Shown: piece by piece, positions 1 to 11,888 of the stretch
Numbering within the stretch: position 1 is the stretch's first letter
Layout: the number at the start of each line of letters is the position of its first letter
NCBI GenBank assembly: GCA_045837725.1
Contig: JBEWZL010000300.1
Coordinates: 310,001-374,000, forward strand
Length of the DNA stretch: 64,000 bases
From: Vermamoeba vermiformis
Taxonomy: Eukaryota; Tubulinea; Echinamoebida
Reading direction: 5' to 3'
Program-made: the position numbers and the translations under genes
Notes under the pieces: generated by a model
Databases searched by the model: none
What the model saw: only the letters and a program-made list of their open reading frames with translations
What the model was told of the DNA's origin: nothing

Positions 1-1341
1 GTAGCTCTGTTGCACTTCTTCGCGAATTCTTTTTGTCTGTGGGCACGTGTCATTAAGTTGAGTCAAGTTGAGCAATGACCAAATAAGGCAATACTCACCA
101 AGAACCAGTGTCGGTGCGTGAACAGCACGCGCTTGACAGTAGCCGCGTGTCGGAGTGGCAGCAGCGTGACTTGGCGCACAATCTCGAACATGAGCGGTGC
201 ATTGCGCTCGTCCCACAGTCGCGTGGTGAGTGGCACATTGCCCTTCCACTTGTCCAGCTGTTCGATCAGCGCGCACTGCAGCTGGGCGGGACACTTCTCG
301 CTGAACCCCGTGCCTAAAGTAGTGCGTGAGTGCGTGCCATCATCAGTGCGTACCAAGCACTACGTACGCTCGTCGAGGTCGTAGCCACTCTCCTGCATGG
401 CGCGCGGATAGAGCACGGTCAAGTAGCGCGCTTTGAACTGTTCGAACCAGAACTCCATGCTGCGACCTGTGCGCGCAGTCATGAACTCGAAGAACATGTG
501 GAACTGATCGACTGCTTCTTCGATGGACTCGCCGTTCGAGGGCACCAGAATCAGCGCTGGATCTGCTGCGGGAGGAGTGAGGAGTAGATTCGCTGTCGGG
601 TACTCTTGCAACAAGGGCTGAAAGTTGATAGCGCGCGAAAACAAATCGAGTGTCTCATCAATACCCTCTTTATTGTCTTCGGCTTGGAGCAGTGCTTCAG
701 CGAACAGGAGCAGCAGTTCGAATCCACTCGTGCGCACTGAAGACTTGTTTTGACGAGCCAACAACTTCTTAATCAGTCCCACTATGCATCCAAATACCAA
801 TTAGCGATTCGGCTTGCTCTGCAGACTGCTTAAGTCACTTACGCAACTCTTGAAATTTCCATCTGTTCTTGATCTGCACTACCAGCAGTACAACGCACTT
901 TTTCAGCACGTCAAATACTTGCATAACGTCGCTCTCTTGTCCTTTCTTTGTTTTATCTGCCACAATGTCACATCAGTACAATTAATTGTGCACAAATTGT
1001 GTGATCTGTTTGCCAAATCTGTTTCGGCCTTAACGTACCTTTGGCTAATTCGAGCGTACCAACAAATATGTTTATAGTTGTCATTATATTATCGCATTGT
1101 TCGATAAAAAATCGACGCAGATCTTCGCCGGTCTCCTTCTCTAAATTACGAATTTTTAACTTTTTTGCCGGATGCAGCAATAATTACAGACTTGCCACAA
1201 ACAGTTACCTGTAATTTTAACCAGAGTTTTCCATTTTTTGGTGAGATTTTTTTCGGTGATAAAGGTCTGCAGTCGCTTCTTGCTCTTCTTTTCTCTGTCG
1301 GCAGCAGTTGCCTTAGCGAGGCCTTTGATCACTTTCTCCAT
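1..1341 (-). CDS. RALGAPA: RalGAP alpha-subunit-like protein, N-terminal part (runs off the left end)
   Basis: N-terminal part of a Ral GTPase-activating protein alpha subunit, the catalytic partner of RalGAP-beta and a relative of tuberin. Frame-consistent exons on the minus strand: 1341-1209, 1140-1039, 917-843, 781-368, 313-99, and 38 onward out of the window. The spliced order of motifs matches the human N-terminus: an ETGEDLRRFFIEQ-type helix, then IKNRWKF followed by GLIKKLL, then FEQFKARYLTVLYP, then FEIVRQVTLLPL. The GAP domain itself would lie beyond base 1. The ATG at 1341 is the first in-frame start. The downstream neighbour on the same strand ends at 1456. Tuberin is the alternative, but the N-terminal motifs fit RalGAP better. 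Confidence 0.8.
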
Positions 1342-1455
1342 ATCATAATCGCACTAGCTAGATAGGGTGGATGCACCTTGGTCTCCAAAATCTAGAAATA
1401 AATTGCCGTTGCTTTCGGAAGGCAGTTCAAGAAGGGGAAATTTCAGTTATTTAGA

Positions 1456-2856
1456 TTACGATCTCCAGTCGGAGATTGCTCCAAAATAAGTAGCCGCTAA
1501 TATATCCGCGCGTATCGTGTGCTCAGGCAGTCCGAATTGATGCACCTGTCCCTCATCGAAGATGAGCACGTGATTGCGACCCGCAGCAACTCTGAGGTTA
1601 TTTTTAGAGACGCGTGCACGTGATTCATAGATGCAGTACGGTGTCACGTGCACTACTTGTTCTTGAGGGGTCACGTGACACCAGCCAGCAACAAACACGC
1701 GATGACAGCCTGTAATTGACACGCGTCAAATGTTGGCACAGATTTTCAGTGCACGTGACTTACGTGTGACAAAAATAGAACTCCACAGCGCACCAATCAC
1801 GTGGTCTATCTCCACGGAGATTGTTGTGTCGTCATCGAGCTGAAAGTTCTCTACCAGGGCAGGCACGTGCTCAGACCCTGCTCGACCGAGCTGTTTGTAC
1901 CTAGCACCGATTAGTGCGCGCGCGCTGGTTCGTCACGTACCCATTCCAGCCCATGCTGTGCGCATTGCCTAATTCTGCAAATGACAGGTGTCAAACAGGC
2001 GCATAGAGTGACAGGCACGTGACTTACGATCCACCAGCAGCGAGTGATGTGCCCCTGCAGCCACACTGCGCATCGGAGGTATCTCCGCGAGCAGCTGCGG
2101 AGTGCGCACTACGTCACCGAGCACGTGATTGTCTAAATTAGGAAATGAACTGCCCAATTGACCGTACTGCGTGGCACCACAGCCGTACACCCTGCCCTCA
2201 CCTGCTGGTGTTAATTGACGCGTGTCACACAGAAGTCGACACTTACGATCCAAAAAGAGTGAGTGACAGTCCCCTGCAGCGCACTGAATGACACCTGTCA
2301 AACTGAGACGAGTCACGTGACTCGTGTCTACATTGCCAGTGCCGCATTGACCCGCGTGATTGCGTCCAGCAGTGTACACCTCGCCTGTATCTGCAAAGGA
2401 TTCAGTGAACGTGTGACACGTGTCAAACACGTACCCGTGAGAAAGATCACGTGACTCCAACCCGCGCTGACTTGTGTCACGTGCGGAGTGAATGGCACGC
2501 GACTGAGGACCCTCCACTCGTCAGTCACGTGCAGCGCTTTGCTGACTAAACAAGGAAATAATCAGCCTCTTCCGAACATCCACGTGATTCACGTACCGTA
2601 CGAATTGTTGCCTAAAAAGTACAGCTGATCTGATATCTCGTTAATATGAATTGGGACTAGTAGGCCAGTTTGACGCCACGAACCTCGTGTATTATGCTGC
2701 ATATGTATCTATCTATATATATAATTACCGCTACGTACTGTCGCTAGTCACTGCAAGTAAATAATTGAACCCGCACCGCACCACGCTGACTTGGAGACCA
2801 CTCAGATCCAGCTTCTGAAACACGTACTCGAGGCCTGTGTAGCCCCAATGCGTCAT
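1456..2856 (-). CDS. RCC1-repeat (beta-propeller) protein
   Basis: An RCC1-like propeller protein of 335 residues in eight exons: 2856-2739, 2629-2597, 2545-2435, 2390-2247, 2204-2028, 1974-1941, 1900-1764, 1709-1456. All phases agree. Repeat signatures include NQLYFLGNNSYG, GEVYTAGRNHAGQCGTGN, GRVYGCGATQYGQLG and several AAG.HHSLL-type strands. It is short for a seven-blade RCC1, so it may be a partial propeller or an adaptor rather than the Ran exchange factor. Odd feature: the DNA is saturated with CACGTG, so about ten His-Val pairs (SHV, PHV, NHV, DHV, EHV and others) sit in the protein. Its introns also carry TGACA-NN-TGTCA palindromes. The partner and the cellular site cannot be told from sequence. 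Confidence 0.8.
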
Positions 2857-2952
2857 AATTACTGCCCCTTCTATTGTCGCGCACTAATCACGCGTAATTG
2901 TAAAGTTGATGTTTGGTCAATGCGCAGTCCGATCTGAAAAAAAAAATCACGT
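1568..2952. repeat. Dense CACGTG cluster over the RCC1-like gene and its promoter
   Basis: I count about 16 CACGTG hexamers in roughly 1.4 kb, often as TCACGTGA or GCACGTGA. They lie in exons, introns and the 5' flank alike. Chance would give well under one. This is a compositional feature, not a proven regulatory array. Confidence 0.75.
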
Positions 2953-3023
2953 GCTTGCGTGGCTGAGTCAGCGCTGGTGCTCGAGCAGTGCAATTACACT
3001 TACAACAGAGGTACACTACAACG

Positions 3024-3131
3024 ATGATCACTGATACGCAGCTCGCTACATTCGTCAATCTGGTCGGTGTCTCGATCTTTCTCCTGATTGTTGGCTATCA
3101 CTACGTTGTGGCTTACAAGCGCGAAAAATAA
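3024..3131 (+). CDS. OST4: OST4, small subunit of oligosaccharyltransferase
   Basis: A 35-residue intronless ORF beginning [10 protein letters not shown] and ending YKREK. It matches the human OST4 pattern (MITD.QLA.FAN..GVS.FLL.V.YHYV) almost residue for residue. OST4 is a single transmembrane helix that holds the catalytic STT3 subunit together with its accessory subunits in the ER membrane, where N-glycans are transferred to nascent proteins. The hydrophobic segment [12 protein letters not shown] (about residues 14-25) is the helix. It is divergent from the RCC1-like gene, with start codons 168 bp apart. It is too short for ordinary ORF callers, but the family match is strong. TMEM258, another subunit of the same enzyme, is encoded at 23.9-24.5 kb. 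Confidence 0.93.
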   Translation: MITDTQLATFVNLVGVSIFLLIVGYHYVVAYKREK

Positions 3132-3600
3132 TCTCCTTAAATTAATATTTATCATTATTAATTTACCACTGCAGTAAGTACCCTTGATACGGATCATTGC
3201 GAAAATCAATGCGATATTTATTTTTCAAACTTTACAGGACAGTGGACGCTGATATCAATATTCAAAAGTGCTCTTAGCACAGCTCACTTATGTACAAATA
3301 TAATAATAGCATGTGTATTGCGTGTCTGAGTAGTGTATCAACATCTGCTGCCACAGTGGTAGTTTTGTCTCAAATAAACACCTCCATTACAATAGCTCAG
3401 TAGTCACGGATACTCTATAATGTGCATATATGCAAACAGGGCCTCTAGTGCAGCACTGACGCTGTCGAGGCCTTACAGCGGAGTTTTCAGCTTATTTTGC
3501 ATTTCTCCTCGCAGACACGAACACACCGCAGCGGTGCTACTATTGTTGTGTATATAATAGCGAGTTACTTACTCAACATTTGCATTACTCGTGTCCGTCT
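3132..3600. other. Intergenic: OST4 3' flank and Rxt3 promoter
   Basis: No coding signal. The OST4 side is AT-rich. A TATA-like run (tatataatag) lies near 3550, about 50 bp before the Rxt3 start codon. Confidence 0.5.
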
Positions 3601-5025
3601 ATGAGCGCCATTGAAAGCGACACCAAGTTGAGCGAGAGCGGATCAGGTTTGAATTTGAATTTCAAGCTCAACGGACTATAATTAACATCTCCCTATTAGA
3701 TCAGTCACTCTCGCGAAGAGCTCGTCGTGGCAAGCGAAAGAGAGACAGTCGCTCTGCAAGGTAAGCCACATCCGCTGTCAGTCAAATGAGATGCGCCCTG
3801 CAACAATTGACAATCGTAGTATTCGTATTAATATGGCTTATTTACATAGCCCCAATGGCAGTGATGCAAAGCGATTTAAAGAAGATCCCGAACCAGTCAA
3901 GCGAGGTCAGTCAGTCCCTGATTGGTCCCTGTTCCGCGCTAATTTCCTAATTTGGTAATAGTTGGACCAATCATTTACGTGCCTGGCGAGGCATTGCCTA
4001 ATTTAGAGCCCTACATCGGCAGCACTCTCGAAGTACTCATCCCTGGCGAGCACGTGACACTCAACAACGAGCACGTGATGCAGCGCCACGTGTGGGGCAG
4101 TCACGTGACCGGCGAATTCACCGACGACAGCGATGTGGTGGCACTCTTGCAGCTCACTGGTCACGTGACACTCACCGCGACACCACTCGCTGGACACGTG
4201 ATTGCGGTGTTTGACATATCACCGGGTCTTGCCAATTATGGAAGTTCAGAGCGGAACAATCTCCGCTCCAAATCTTGGGGCAAACATCACGTGACACTCA
4301 AAGTGAAGTCCGTGACAGTTGATGGCACACCACTGGCACCCACTGAACAGCACGCTACCGAGCTCGCGGTCAAAGACAGTGCCCTAAATAGGAATAGTGC
4401 CACCACGCCACCCATCCAAGTTAGTGCTGGTCATCAATCGCGTCCAAAAAAGGTAATTTTATCGTACGATCGGGACGAGGCCAGTCACTTCGCGCTGGAT
4501 ATTCTCCCAGACACCGTGTTCCAGTACAACTTGTCCAACGAGCCCTGGTAAGCGATCAGCGGAATAATTGACCTAACACTCACGATGCGCTATAATTAGC
4601 TTCAAGTACCACATCAATCTCGTGTGTGATCGCGGTGTGGAGCCCAAGCAGTGGACCTCGTTCAAGCTGAACAAGTCCGTGCTCTATTTGGAGGACTACA
4701 CGCACCGCTACGAACTCGCGCGCACCACTGACGCTGCTGGACCGGCGCGCTATCGCTGGGCACAAGTACTGCTGCCACATCGCGTCACGTGTCAGGTAAC
4801 AACAAGAACTCCTCGTGTGGCCCAATGGTGCACTAATAATACTACTTGTGACAGCTGATGAAGACGGAGAATGTGCCCCTCGCTGCACATCGCATCACAG
4901 TGCTGCACGAGAGCATTGATTGGAGTGACATACAGTGGGCCAACACGACTGTCACTGTTGCTGGCACAGTGCACACAATTAAGAAGCTGTTTTGGGTGCC
5001 CATTGCACAACCTGTTAATTTGTAA
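3601..5025 (+). CDS. RXT3: Rxt3-domain protein of the Sin3/Rpd3 histone deacetylase complex
   Basis: A 371-residue protein in six exons (3601-3646, 3700-3760, 3850-3905, 3962-4547, 4600-4795, 4855-5025), all in phase. The N-terminus is basic (SLSRRARRGKRKR), probably a nuclear signal. The Rxt3 domain follows: a VWGSHVTGEFTDDSD block (family pattern EVWGTD.YTDDSD), then YGSSERNNLRSKSW, and a C-terminal LYLEDYTHRYEL. Yeast Rxt3 is a structural subunit of the large Rpd3 deacetylase complex, so a role in chromatin repression is inferred by homology. Seven CACGTG copies within 240 bp of exon 4 create HV dipeptides (EHV, RHV, SHV, GHV, HHV). Some fall inside the conserved domain. Confidence 0.82.
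4050..4296. repeat. CACGTG cluster inside the Rxt3 coding exon
   Basis: Seven CACGTG hexamers (near 4050, 4071, 4087, 4101, 4162, 4195, 4289), all in the same reading frame and each encoding His-Val, most followed by Thr (HVT). Coding DNA this dense in one palindrome is unusual. Confidence 0.75.
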
Positions 5026-6417
5026 TATAATTGTAAAGTCTGCATTTTTAGAGCTACTCTGCAAATCTGAAGGACCTGTGGATAAGCCATTTGGCTATTG
5101 CGTGCCCACCGTTGATTTCCACAACAAGCCAAAATCAGCCTGAATAGGAATCGTCATTGCTGGTGGTCATCCACACAGCTGCCAAATTTGACAGGAAGTC
5201 CATTCATTGTGTCTGGTTAGTAATGGAATTTTCCCTATTTATAGTACACATGTGATTTGCAAAGATTGTACGTACTTTGGAGATCCTTCTTGAACCGTTT
5301 CAAAAGAGGCTATTCGCAGCAACCACTTGCTACTTTGAAGGGGCTTGGAAGCATCAGGTTGATACAATTACACACCCTGTCGTTAGGCAGCCATACTGTC
5401 CCATGGTGACCATCTGGCAAAAATTGGACATCCGCCACGGACTACATGTCGAGGTGACCATACGTTGTATTGAGGATGCGCCCCAAAATAGACAGAGTGC
5501 TGTCCAGGACCTGGTGTCTGTCCGTAGAATAGAGTTTTATTGAAATTGTAAAAAGTGAATGCAAGGCGGATGTCCTGTCCGCCAAAATTTTTTCATCTGT
5601 CAGTGGACATTGCATCTGTCCGGTGTTGCTGCGTCCGCTGATGTTAGTAATTGCAACTTATGCCAAACTTTGCCATTAGTACGACGGACCCAAGAAGGAC
5701 TACCATTGGCATCAGGAGCTTTGGGCTAACCGCCAGAGGCTGAAAATGGCAATGTTCTGCAAAGAACTCAAGTACTAGAACTTTGGTCTTGCTGCAAAAC
5801 CATTTTCGTTAATTACTAACTTCAGTGGATGCCCCGTCCGGATCCGGACGCCTTGTCCCCAGACGGACACCCTGTCTATGGATGGACGTTCCGTCTAATT
5901 TGGGCAGGACGACCTCCTCGGCGGACATGCGGTCCATGGTGGATGTCCAATTTTTGTCCACCACATGCAGTCTGTGGCAGTTGCCAATTTTTGCTGGACG
6001 TCCACGGAAACTCACAACAAACCAGCCAAAGTGGACCGTTGATGCTGAGTGCAGATTTGGCCAGCTTAAGTTCTTTGGGGGGATGGCCAGGCCAAATTGA
6101 CTGGTTTGGTCGGGTGGCTGTCTGCCAAGGGGACCTAACTATTTTGCCAGGGAGCATTCCTGCCGTCTGCCGTTTTTTTCTTTCTCTGAATGTCAGTTAC
6201 TAGTGGTTTGTATCAACCAATGCAGCAGTAATTATGTGTATTAATGCCTCATATGTACAGATGCAAGGGGCGTCATACATACATACCTGGCCAGCTGTGG
6301 CCAACTGGGCCTGGCCAACCCTGGACTCCAACAATAAAACTTTGCAGTTCAATGGGCTGCTAGTATTCTGGAGTGGACAAATTCAGTCAACCTCTGGCTT
6401 ATTTTTTACATTCGTAT
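5026..6417. other. 1.4 kb intergenic stretch between convergent genes
   Basis: The Rxt3 gene and the HEAT/CCCH gene end facing each other here. Open frames of 60-120 codons exist on both strands, but none shows a family motif or intron logic. Degenerate repeat units (annotated separately) fill the middle. It looks like the remnant of a short repeat or transposon-derived element, with no recognisable protein. Confidence 0.5.
5417..5997. repeat. Degenerate dispersed repeat, both orientations
   Basis: A unit close to CAAAAATTGGACATCC, followed by RCCAYGG, occurs at 5417-5440. It is present in reverse orientation at 5934-5958 and, more diverged, at 5972-5997. A related fragment lies at 5565-5593. 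The 5417 copy and the reverse complement of the 5972 copy can be aligned over about 50 bp with scattered differences. No terminal repeats or target-site duplication could be fixed. Confidence 0.5.
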
Positions 6418-9400
6418 TTACAATAGTTTCTTCAACTCGTCTGCAACACTGGATTTTGGTATTGTTTGTGTTGGTGTAAGAGTGGAGAGAAGTGAAAGAT
6501 CAAATGAAGTACTTAAGGGTGGTGCTTCAGGACTCGCCACTCGAGCAGGGTTTGCAGCTGGAGGTGAAGGAATTACGCTGGTTAGTGTTGGATCGAGTCG
6601 CGGATCCCGTTGTTGCGCCACAAAAGACATTACAGGCAATGTGCTCGTAGTCACTGCATTCATAGCGAGTGGTACTTGCGAGGGCAATGAAGTGACAGGT
6701 GTCACATTTGGCTCGTTTGTGCTGAAAGGACCTTGATACGACGCAACACTCGAATTGACAGGTGTCAAGTTGGCACTGACAGCTTCGACATGCTTGACAC
6801 GTGACTTGTGGCTGGGAGGTGTGACGAGACGCTGTGCTTCAACCACCGCCGCGTCGTGTGAAAATCGACAGCGATCCCCGTACAAACACGCTCCCTGCAC
6901 CATGTGTTTGCATGCCTCGCGCGAGAGATCTAAAGTGACACGTGTCAGTGCTGTCAAGCAGTCATTACGTGCACCACTTACCGTGCGAATAGATGCACTC
7001 GTCACCGCGTCTGCACACCCCTGAGCGATAGAAGCGACACACCTCCTCGAGCTTGTGGCCAGCAGGGTGCAGATACGGACACTCTTGGCCCTTGCTGCAG
7101 CTCTTCTTGCTCGCAAAGTACTTGCACACCTCGCGCTCGCTGCTCGCTTTCTTCTTGCTCTTCTTCTTGCGCTTGCGTTTCTTGCGCGCAGTGCCAGTGT
7201 CACGTGTCGCTGACTGCACGCCCTCGGAGTCTGGCCCCGGTGGGCCATTCACATCGCCTTCACTCGAAATTTCACCTTCCTCATCGTCAGAGTCCTCACT
7301 CTCACTCGATGACTTGACACCTGTCAACGGTAATTCTTCTTCGGAGTCACTCCCGAGTGCCACAACGTCAGACTCAATCTCGTGACCGACTGGATTGACA
7401 GGTGTCACGTGATTGACAGGTGCAGGGTGCGGTACCGTTGCATCGAGCTCAGTCGTGGTCTGTGCGGAGGTGTTACTAGACTGTTCAGTGAATGCGCGCT
7501 GTGCTGCACTACCTGACTCGGACTGGCCCGTGCGCGGTCCTGCCGGCCCATTCACTGAATTAGACCCTGGTCCTCCGTTCACTGAACCAAGTCCCGTGGG
7601 TGGCTGGGGTCCAGGATGACTAAATTTAGCACGTTTGGTGTCCGGGCCCTGGTAGAGATCATCACGTGCGCGCTTGTAGCCCTGGTCCTGTCCGCCGCGC
7701 CCCCCGCGATATCCCCCGCGCCCTCTGTGGTACGAGCCCCGCGCGGTGTTGTAGGGCTCGGGCGGGGGCGGATAGGCGGGCGGGGGATTCGGATAGGCGT
7801 TGAGTCTGGGATCACGTGCGGGGTTCGTGAGCGCACTCTGCTGCAGCGCATTGAGCACCGCGTGTTGTTGCAGCGACTGCAGCAGTGCGAGGGGCGTGGT
7901 GTTGAGCGCGGCCCCCTGATTCAGCTGCATCAACAGCGCGGGGTTGAGGGACAGCAGTTGCAGCAGTTGTTGCTGTTGCTGCACGGGCCCTGGTGGATTG
8001 AAGCCCACGAGAGGTGCGGGCATGACTGGCCCTGGTTGAGGCTGATATCCACCACTCGCGCCTGGATTGGTGGCCATTGGTGGATTCGTGGGATATCCTC
8101 CACGTGGATTCTGCGCAGGGAAAGCACGTGATTGTTGTTGCGGAGCAGCGAACTTCTGTTTCACTGAACTGAGCCACGTGGCATCATCTGCAGAGAGTTA
8201 ACGCGTCACCAACATGATAAGACTACGCACCGAGTACTTGCGGGAATCTGAGAATTGTAACGGCAGTCTCGCGCGCTAACAGATCCATCTGCGCGAGTTC
8301 TTTGTAGTGCAAGTGCAGGGCTGGATCTGGCGCGGCTTTGTTCTGCACCTTGTTCTGCAACACAGCGCGTCAGTTCACTGTACCAACACTACAACTGCAC
8401 TACGCACCTTGTAATCAATGATGAGCAGCTTGATGTGCTGCACGAGCTGTTGATCATCGAGCAGCGTCATGTCGCGCATCATGGCCACCAGTGACTCGAG
8501 CACTGGCGCTGAGAACTCGCTGCACACGCGCCACAGCTGTTGATCGTCGCGCGCGATAGGCCGCACCGTCTGATCGATCTGCCGCACATCGAGCTTGAAT
8601 GTTTTCTGCGGGAGTGTTCGTGAGTTCATTCATGACGGCTCAAACAACTAGTTACCTCCACCACGGGCTCAGGTTCACGCACTGAGCGACGCATGTCCTC
8701 ATCGATGTGCTCGGGGGCCTTGATGCTGATCTTGCTGCTGAATGCACTCACCGCCACGAGGCCAGTGCGCGCAGTGAGGGCGCGAAACAGCGGATTGACA
8801 GCGCGCGCAATCAACTTGCACCAGGGCCGCAAGTAGAGTGCCAAAGTGAGGCCAGAGGTGTGCTTGAACGAGGTGCCCAACTTGCCCTTGATCCAGTCGC
8901 GTGTCTCGCCGTACTGTGTCGGATGGGCGAGGGAGAGGTGCACCAGTCCATGCACGGCACTCTCCACCAGCATGGTGTGCTCGTGCTTCACTGCCTCGAG
9001 CAGCAGATGGCGCGTCAACTTGTAGTCCTGACACTCCGCTGCGAACAGTGCTGACAACTTGCCACTCATCCACACCACTCCGCACTTGCTCAGCCAGGGC
9101 TCGCGCGGATCTGCCAGCACGCGCTCAAACACTTGCGCTACAGGTGTCCACCAAGCACTGGGTGCAGCGCGTACCAACAGCGCGAGTGCTTTGACAGCGC
9201 AGAGGTGCACCAAGTGCCAATCTGACTCGTAGCGCGTGTGTTCTGGGGTGCGCGGTGCAGTGCGCAGGAGATTGGTGCAGATCTCGAAACAGCGCTGCTC
9301 GAGTCCTTCATCGCGCGGCACATCTAGCAGCAGTGAGTCAATATGATCGGTACACTGCTCTCGTACTCACTCTCTAAGGCCACCACTGCATGGCCCAGGG

Positions 9401-10348
9401 CAGCTATAGCCGCGCACTTGGTGTGTTCGTTCTTGTCGTGCGCGCACTGAGGGGCAAACAGCGATCAGTCAACGGCGCATTCAACAGCAGTGCGGACACT
9501 CACCTTGATGAACTCGGCAGCAAACTCAGTGCGCAGCGAGTGATTGCGCTGTGCCATGCGTGCAATGCCAATCAGTGCCTCAGCGCGCAGTGATTTCTTG
9601 GACGAGTTCTGCACCCCCTTTGTTAGTCACAGCACAACGAGCAGCGCGTAACTGGTACCTGATAGATTTGACGGATAGTCTGGATGACATTGGGCTGGTA
9701 CACGACGTGCATGCGCGCTGTACAACGATTAGCTGTGTCCTGTACCAAGTGAGACGAGACTCACCAATGCGACTCAGCGACACCACTGCTGCACGAGAGA
9801 TCTGTTGAGAATTGAAGTCGTCGCAGGGCAAGAGCTGAACAAGTATTATTAATCAGCTGCAGTGAGTGACAAAGTGCTTACAGATTGCAAGAATTGTATG
9901 GCAGGAGGAGCTAGTTGTTCGTCGTGGTATGTCAAATAGCTAATCTCTCGTACTGCACAGACGCGTGGATTTAACCTAGCAAAGTGTCAGAGTGGCACTG
10001 ATTATAGAAGGGGATGAAGCACCGAACCAACCTGTAGGTCTGAGCGTCTTTGACAACCTGCAACAGTTTAAAGTAAATTTTCGAAATTAAGTCCTTCCTG
10101 TCTATGGATAATAGGATTGCCCCTTGAATCGCATGTTTCACTATTCTATAGACATTCAATGTTACTTTCGTGCTAATAATTTTTTTGAATTATTAAAAAA
10201 AACTAGTTTATGAATAATTGTTTTAAAAATTTGATAGAATGAATATTGGTGGTAACAAAAATATTAACCTGTGCTCAGCTGGAGGATTATCAATAATATT
10301 TAGACATTGAGAAAAGGCTTCCTCAATTTCAGACTGATATTCGGACAT
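6418..10348 (-). CDS. HEAT-repeat protein with three CCCH zinc fingers and DPRL motifs (RNA-processing factor)
   Basis: A 1110-residue protein in twelve in-phase exons: 10348-10269, 10172-10032, 9975-9882, 9834-9765, 9717-9659, 9608-9504, 9446-9371, 9323-8656, 8605-8408, 8354-8231, 8187-6982, 6929-6418. The first ~550 residues are helical HEAT-like repeats resembling symplekin/Pta1 or Integrator scaffolds. Then come a Pro/Gln-rich region, an RGG-like patch (RGRGGYRGGRGG), acidic Ser clusters and a Lys/Arg stretch. Three CCCH fingers follow (C-X8-C-X5-C-X3-H, then two C-X7-C-X5-C-X3-H). RDPRL occurs twice, a motif seen in ZC3H4-type nuclear RNA factors. A role in nuclear RNA 3'-end processing or transcription restriction is inferred. 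I do not know this exact architecture. Four TGACA-GG/CC-TGTCA copies are translated as LTPVN or LTGV-like strings. Confidence 0.7.
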
Positions 10349-11190
10349 GCAAGCTACTAATAGGTGAAGAAACACCTTTATCAATTAGCAATAGCTTGAG
10401 TGTGTTTGTGTTGTGTTAGTTCGGTTGGTTGAGGGTGAACAAATTAGTTTTTTCCTGCGCGTCAAGAAATTCTTCCACAAAATTATGCAAGGACTGAATT
10501 AGGTTAAATAATTTTGATAGCAGTGGTAGTGGCTGTACCGGTGCTTGTGCTAAGATTTTTCACCGAACAAACTTAAGTTGGATCTCTTCTGATCTGCAGT
10601 GGTAGTACCCTGTTTTCAATAATACAACATGAACTACCTGCAACCAACAACCACGGAAAGATGAAATTAATAGTGCGAAAGACATGTCAGGTGAAATAAA
10701 CGCTCTTTATTGGATAAGAAACGTAGTGCGACTAATTTGCTACTACTGCTGGCTACGATAAATATATCGACTATGACAATGCCTTGTTTAGAGATACCCG
10801 CAAGTAAGATACTAGCAGTACAAAAAACATTTTTGGCCTAAATTTCAACGCAACACATTCTCCGAAGAAAAAGCTCGCAAAAAAATTGGGCCGAATTTTT
10901 CCCTTCTATTTTTTCCCTTCTTTTTTGATTATCCTTCCTGCTCTGCTCTTTTTTGTTTGCACCACGCCTCTTGTCGAGTGAGTTATAACTTATTTATTTT
11001 GATAAACGAGAAGGGCAATTACAGGCGTTAATAATCAAAATAACGGAGATATTTGTTGATCTGACGAAACAAAACATTTTGTCGACAATCGAAATAATTA
11101 ATAATACTCAATAATTAATTATTACATAAATACGCCTTGTAAACCAACAAATATGCATTATAATAATAATTATTAATAATTTTTTTAGAG
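10349..11190. other. Divergent promoter region between the HEAT/CCCH gene and RPS7
   Basis: AT-rich, with pyrimidine runs near 10895-10930 (ttttcccttc repeated) as is common upstream of ribosomal protein genes. A plausible 5'-UTR intron runs from a gtgagt donor near 10979 to the ttttttag just before the RPS7 ATG. I see no other gene. Confidence 0.45.
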
Positions 11191-11888
11191 ATGTTTACCG
11201 CCAGAACCAAGATTCAAAAACCCCAAGGTGTTGAGGTTACCCCCTTCGAGGATACCATTGCTGGATATTTATTTGATCTCCAACAAAACTCTGAATTGAA
11301 GGCCAGTTTGGAACACCTTCACATCGTCGCTGCTAAGGAAGTCGAAATTGGCGCCGGAAAGAAGGCTGTCGTTGTCTTCGTTCCTTACCGTCTCCTCCGT
11401 GAGTTCCGCAAGATTCAAGACCGTCTTGTTGGTGAATTGGAGAAGAAACTCAGCGGTAAACACGTGATCGTTATTGCTCAACGACGAATCCTCCCCAAGG
11501 AGACCAGAAACAACCACGTCAAGAGACAAAAGAGACCTCAATCCAGAACTTTGGCCTCTGTTCACGAGAAGCTTTTGGACGACGTTGTCTACCCCGTTGA
11601 CATTGTTGGCAAGCGCATCAGATACAGCACTGGCGGCAAGAGACTCATTAAAGTGTAAGTTGCTGCGATTTTGGTTTTTCTATTATTATTACAACCATTA
11701 ATCTATTGATCTATTAATCTATCTAATATTCTCTACTTGCGTTCATCGAGCACTTATTAAACGTGATATTTTTGATCAGCCACTTGGACCCGAAGGAAGA
11801 GACTACTTACGAAGGCAAGGTCGACACTTGGAGCGCTGTTTACAAGAAACTCACTGGCAAGGACGTTAGCTTCTTGTTCCCTCACTAA
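11191..11888 (+). CDS. RPS7: Ribosomal protein eS7
   Basis: Small ribosomal subunit protein eS7, 190 residues (family about 194). Exons 11191-11654 and 11780-11888 join at Val-His-Leu. Family hallmarks include an [18 protein letters not shown] helix, [31 protein letters not shown] and the C-terminal [13 protein letters not shown]. Codon use is biased toward AAG, CTC and GTC, as expected of a highly expressed gene, and differs from its neighbours. The protein binds 18S rRNA and is needed for small-subunit assembly. A 5'-UTR intron is likely because the ATG directly follows a tttttagag sequence. Confidence 0.96.

Noticed and set aside
5825-6203. Overlapping 90-124 codon ORFs on both strands
   Set aside because: They arise from the degenerate repeat DNA; the protein strings are Trp/Pro/Arg-rich and show no domain.
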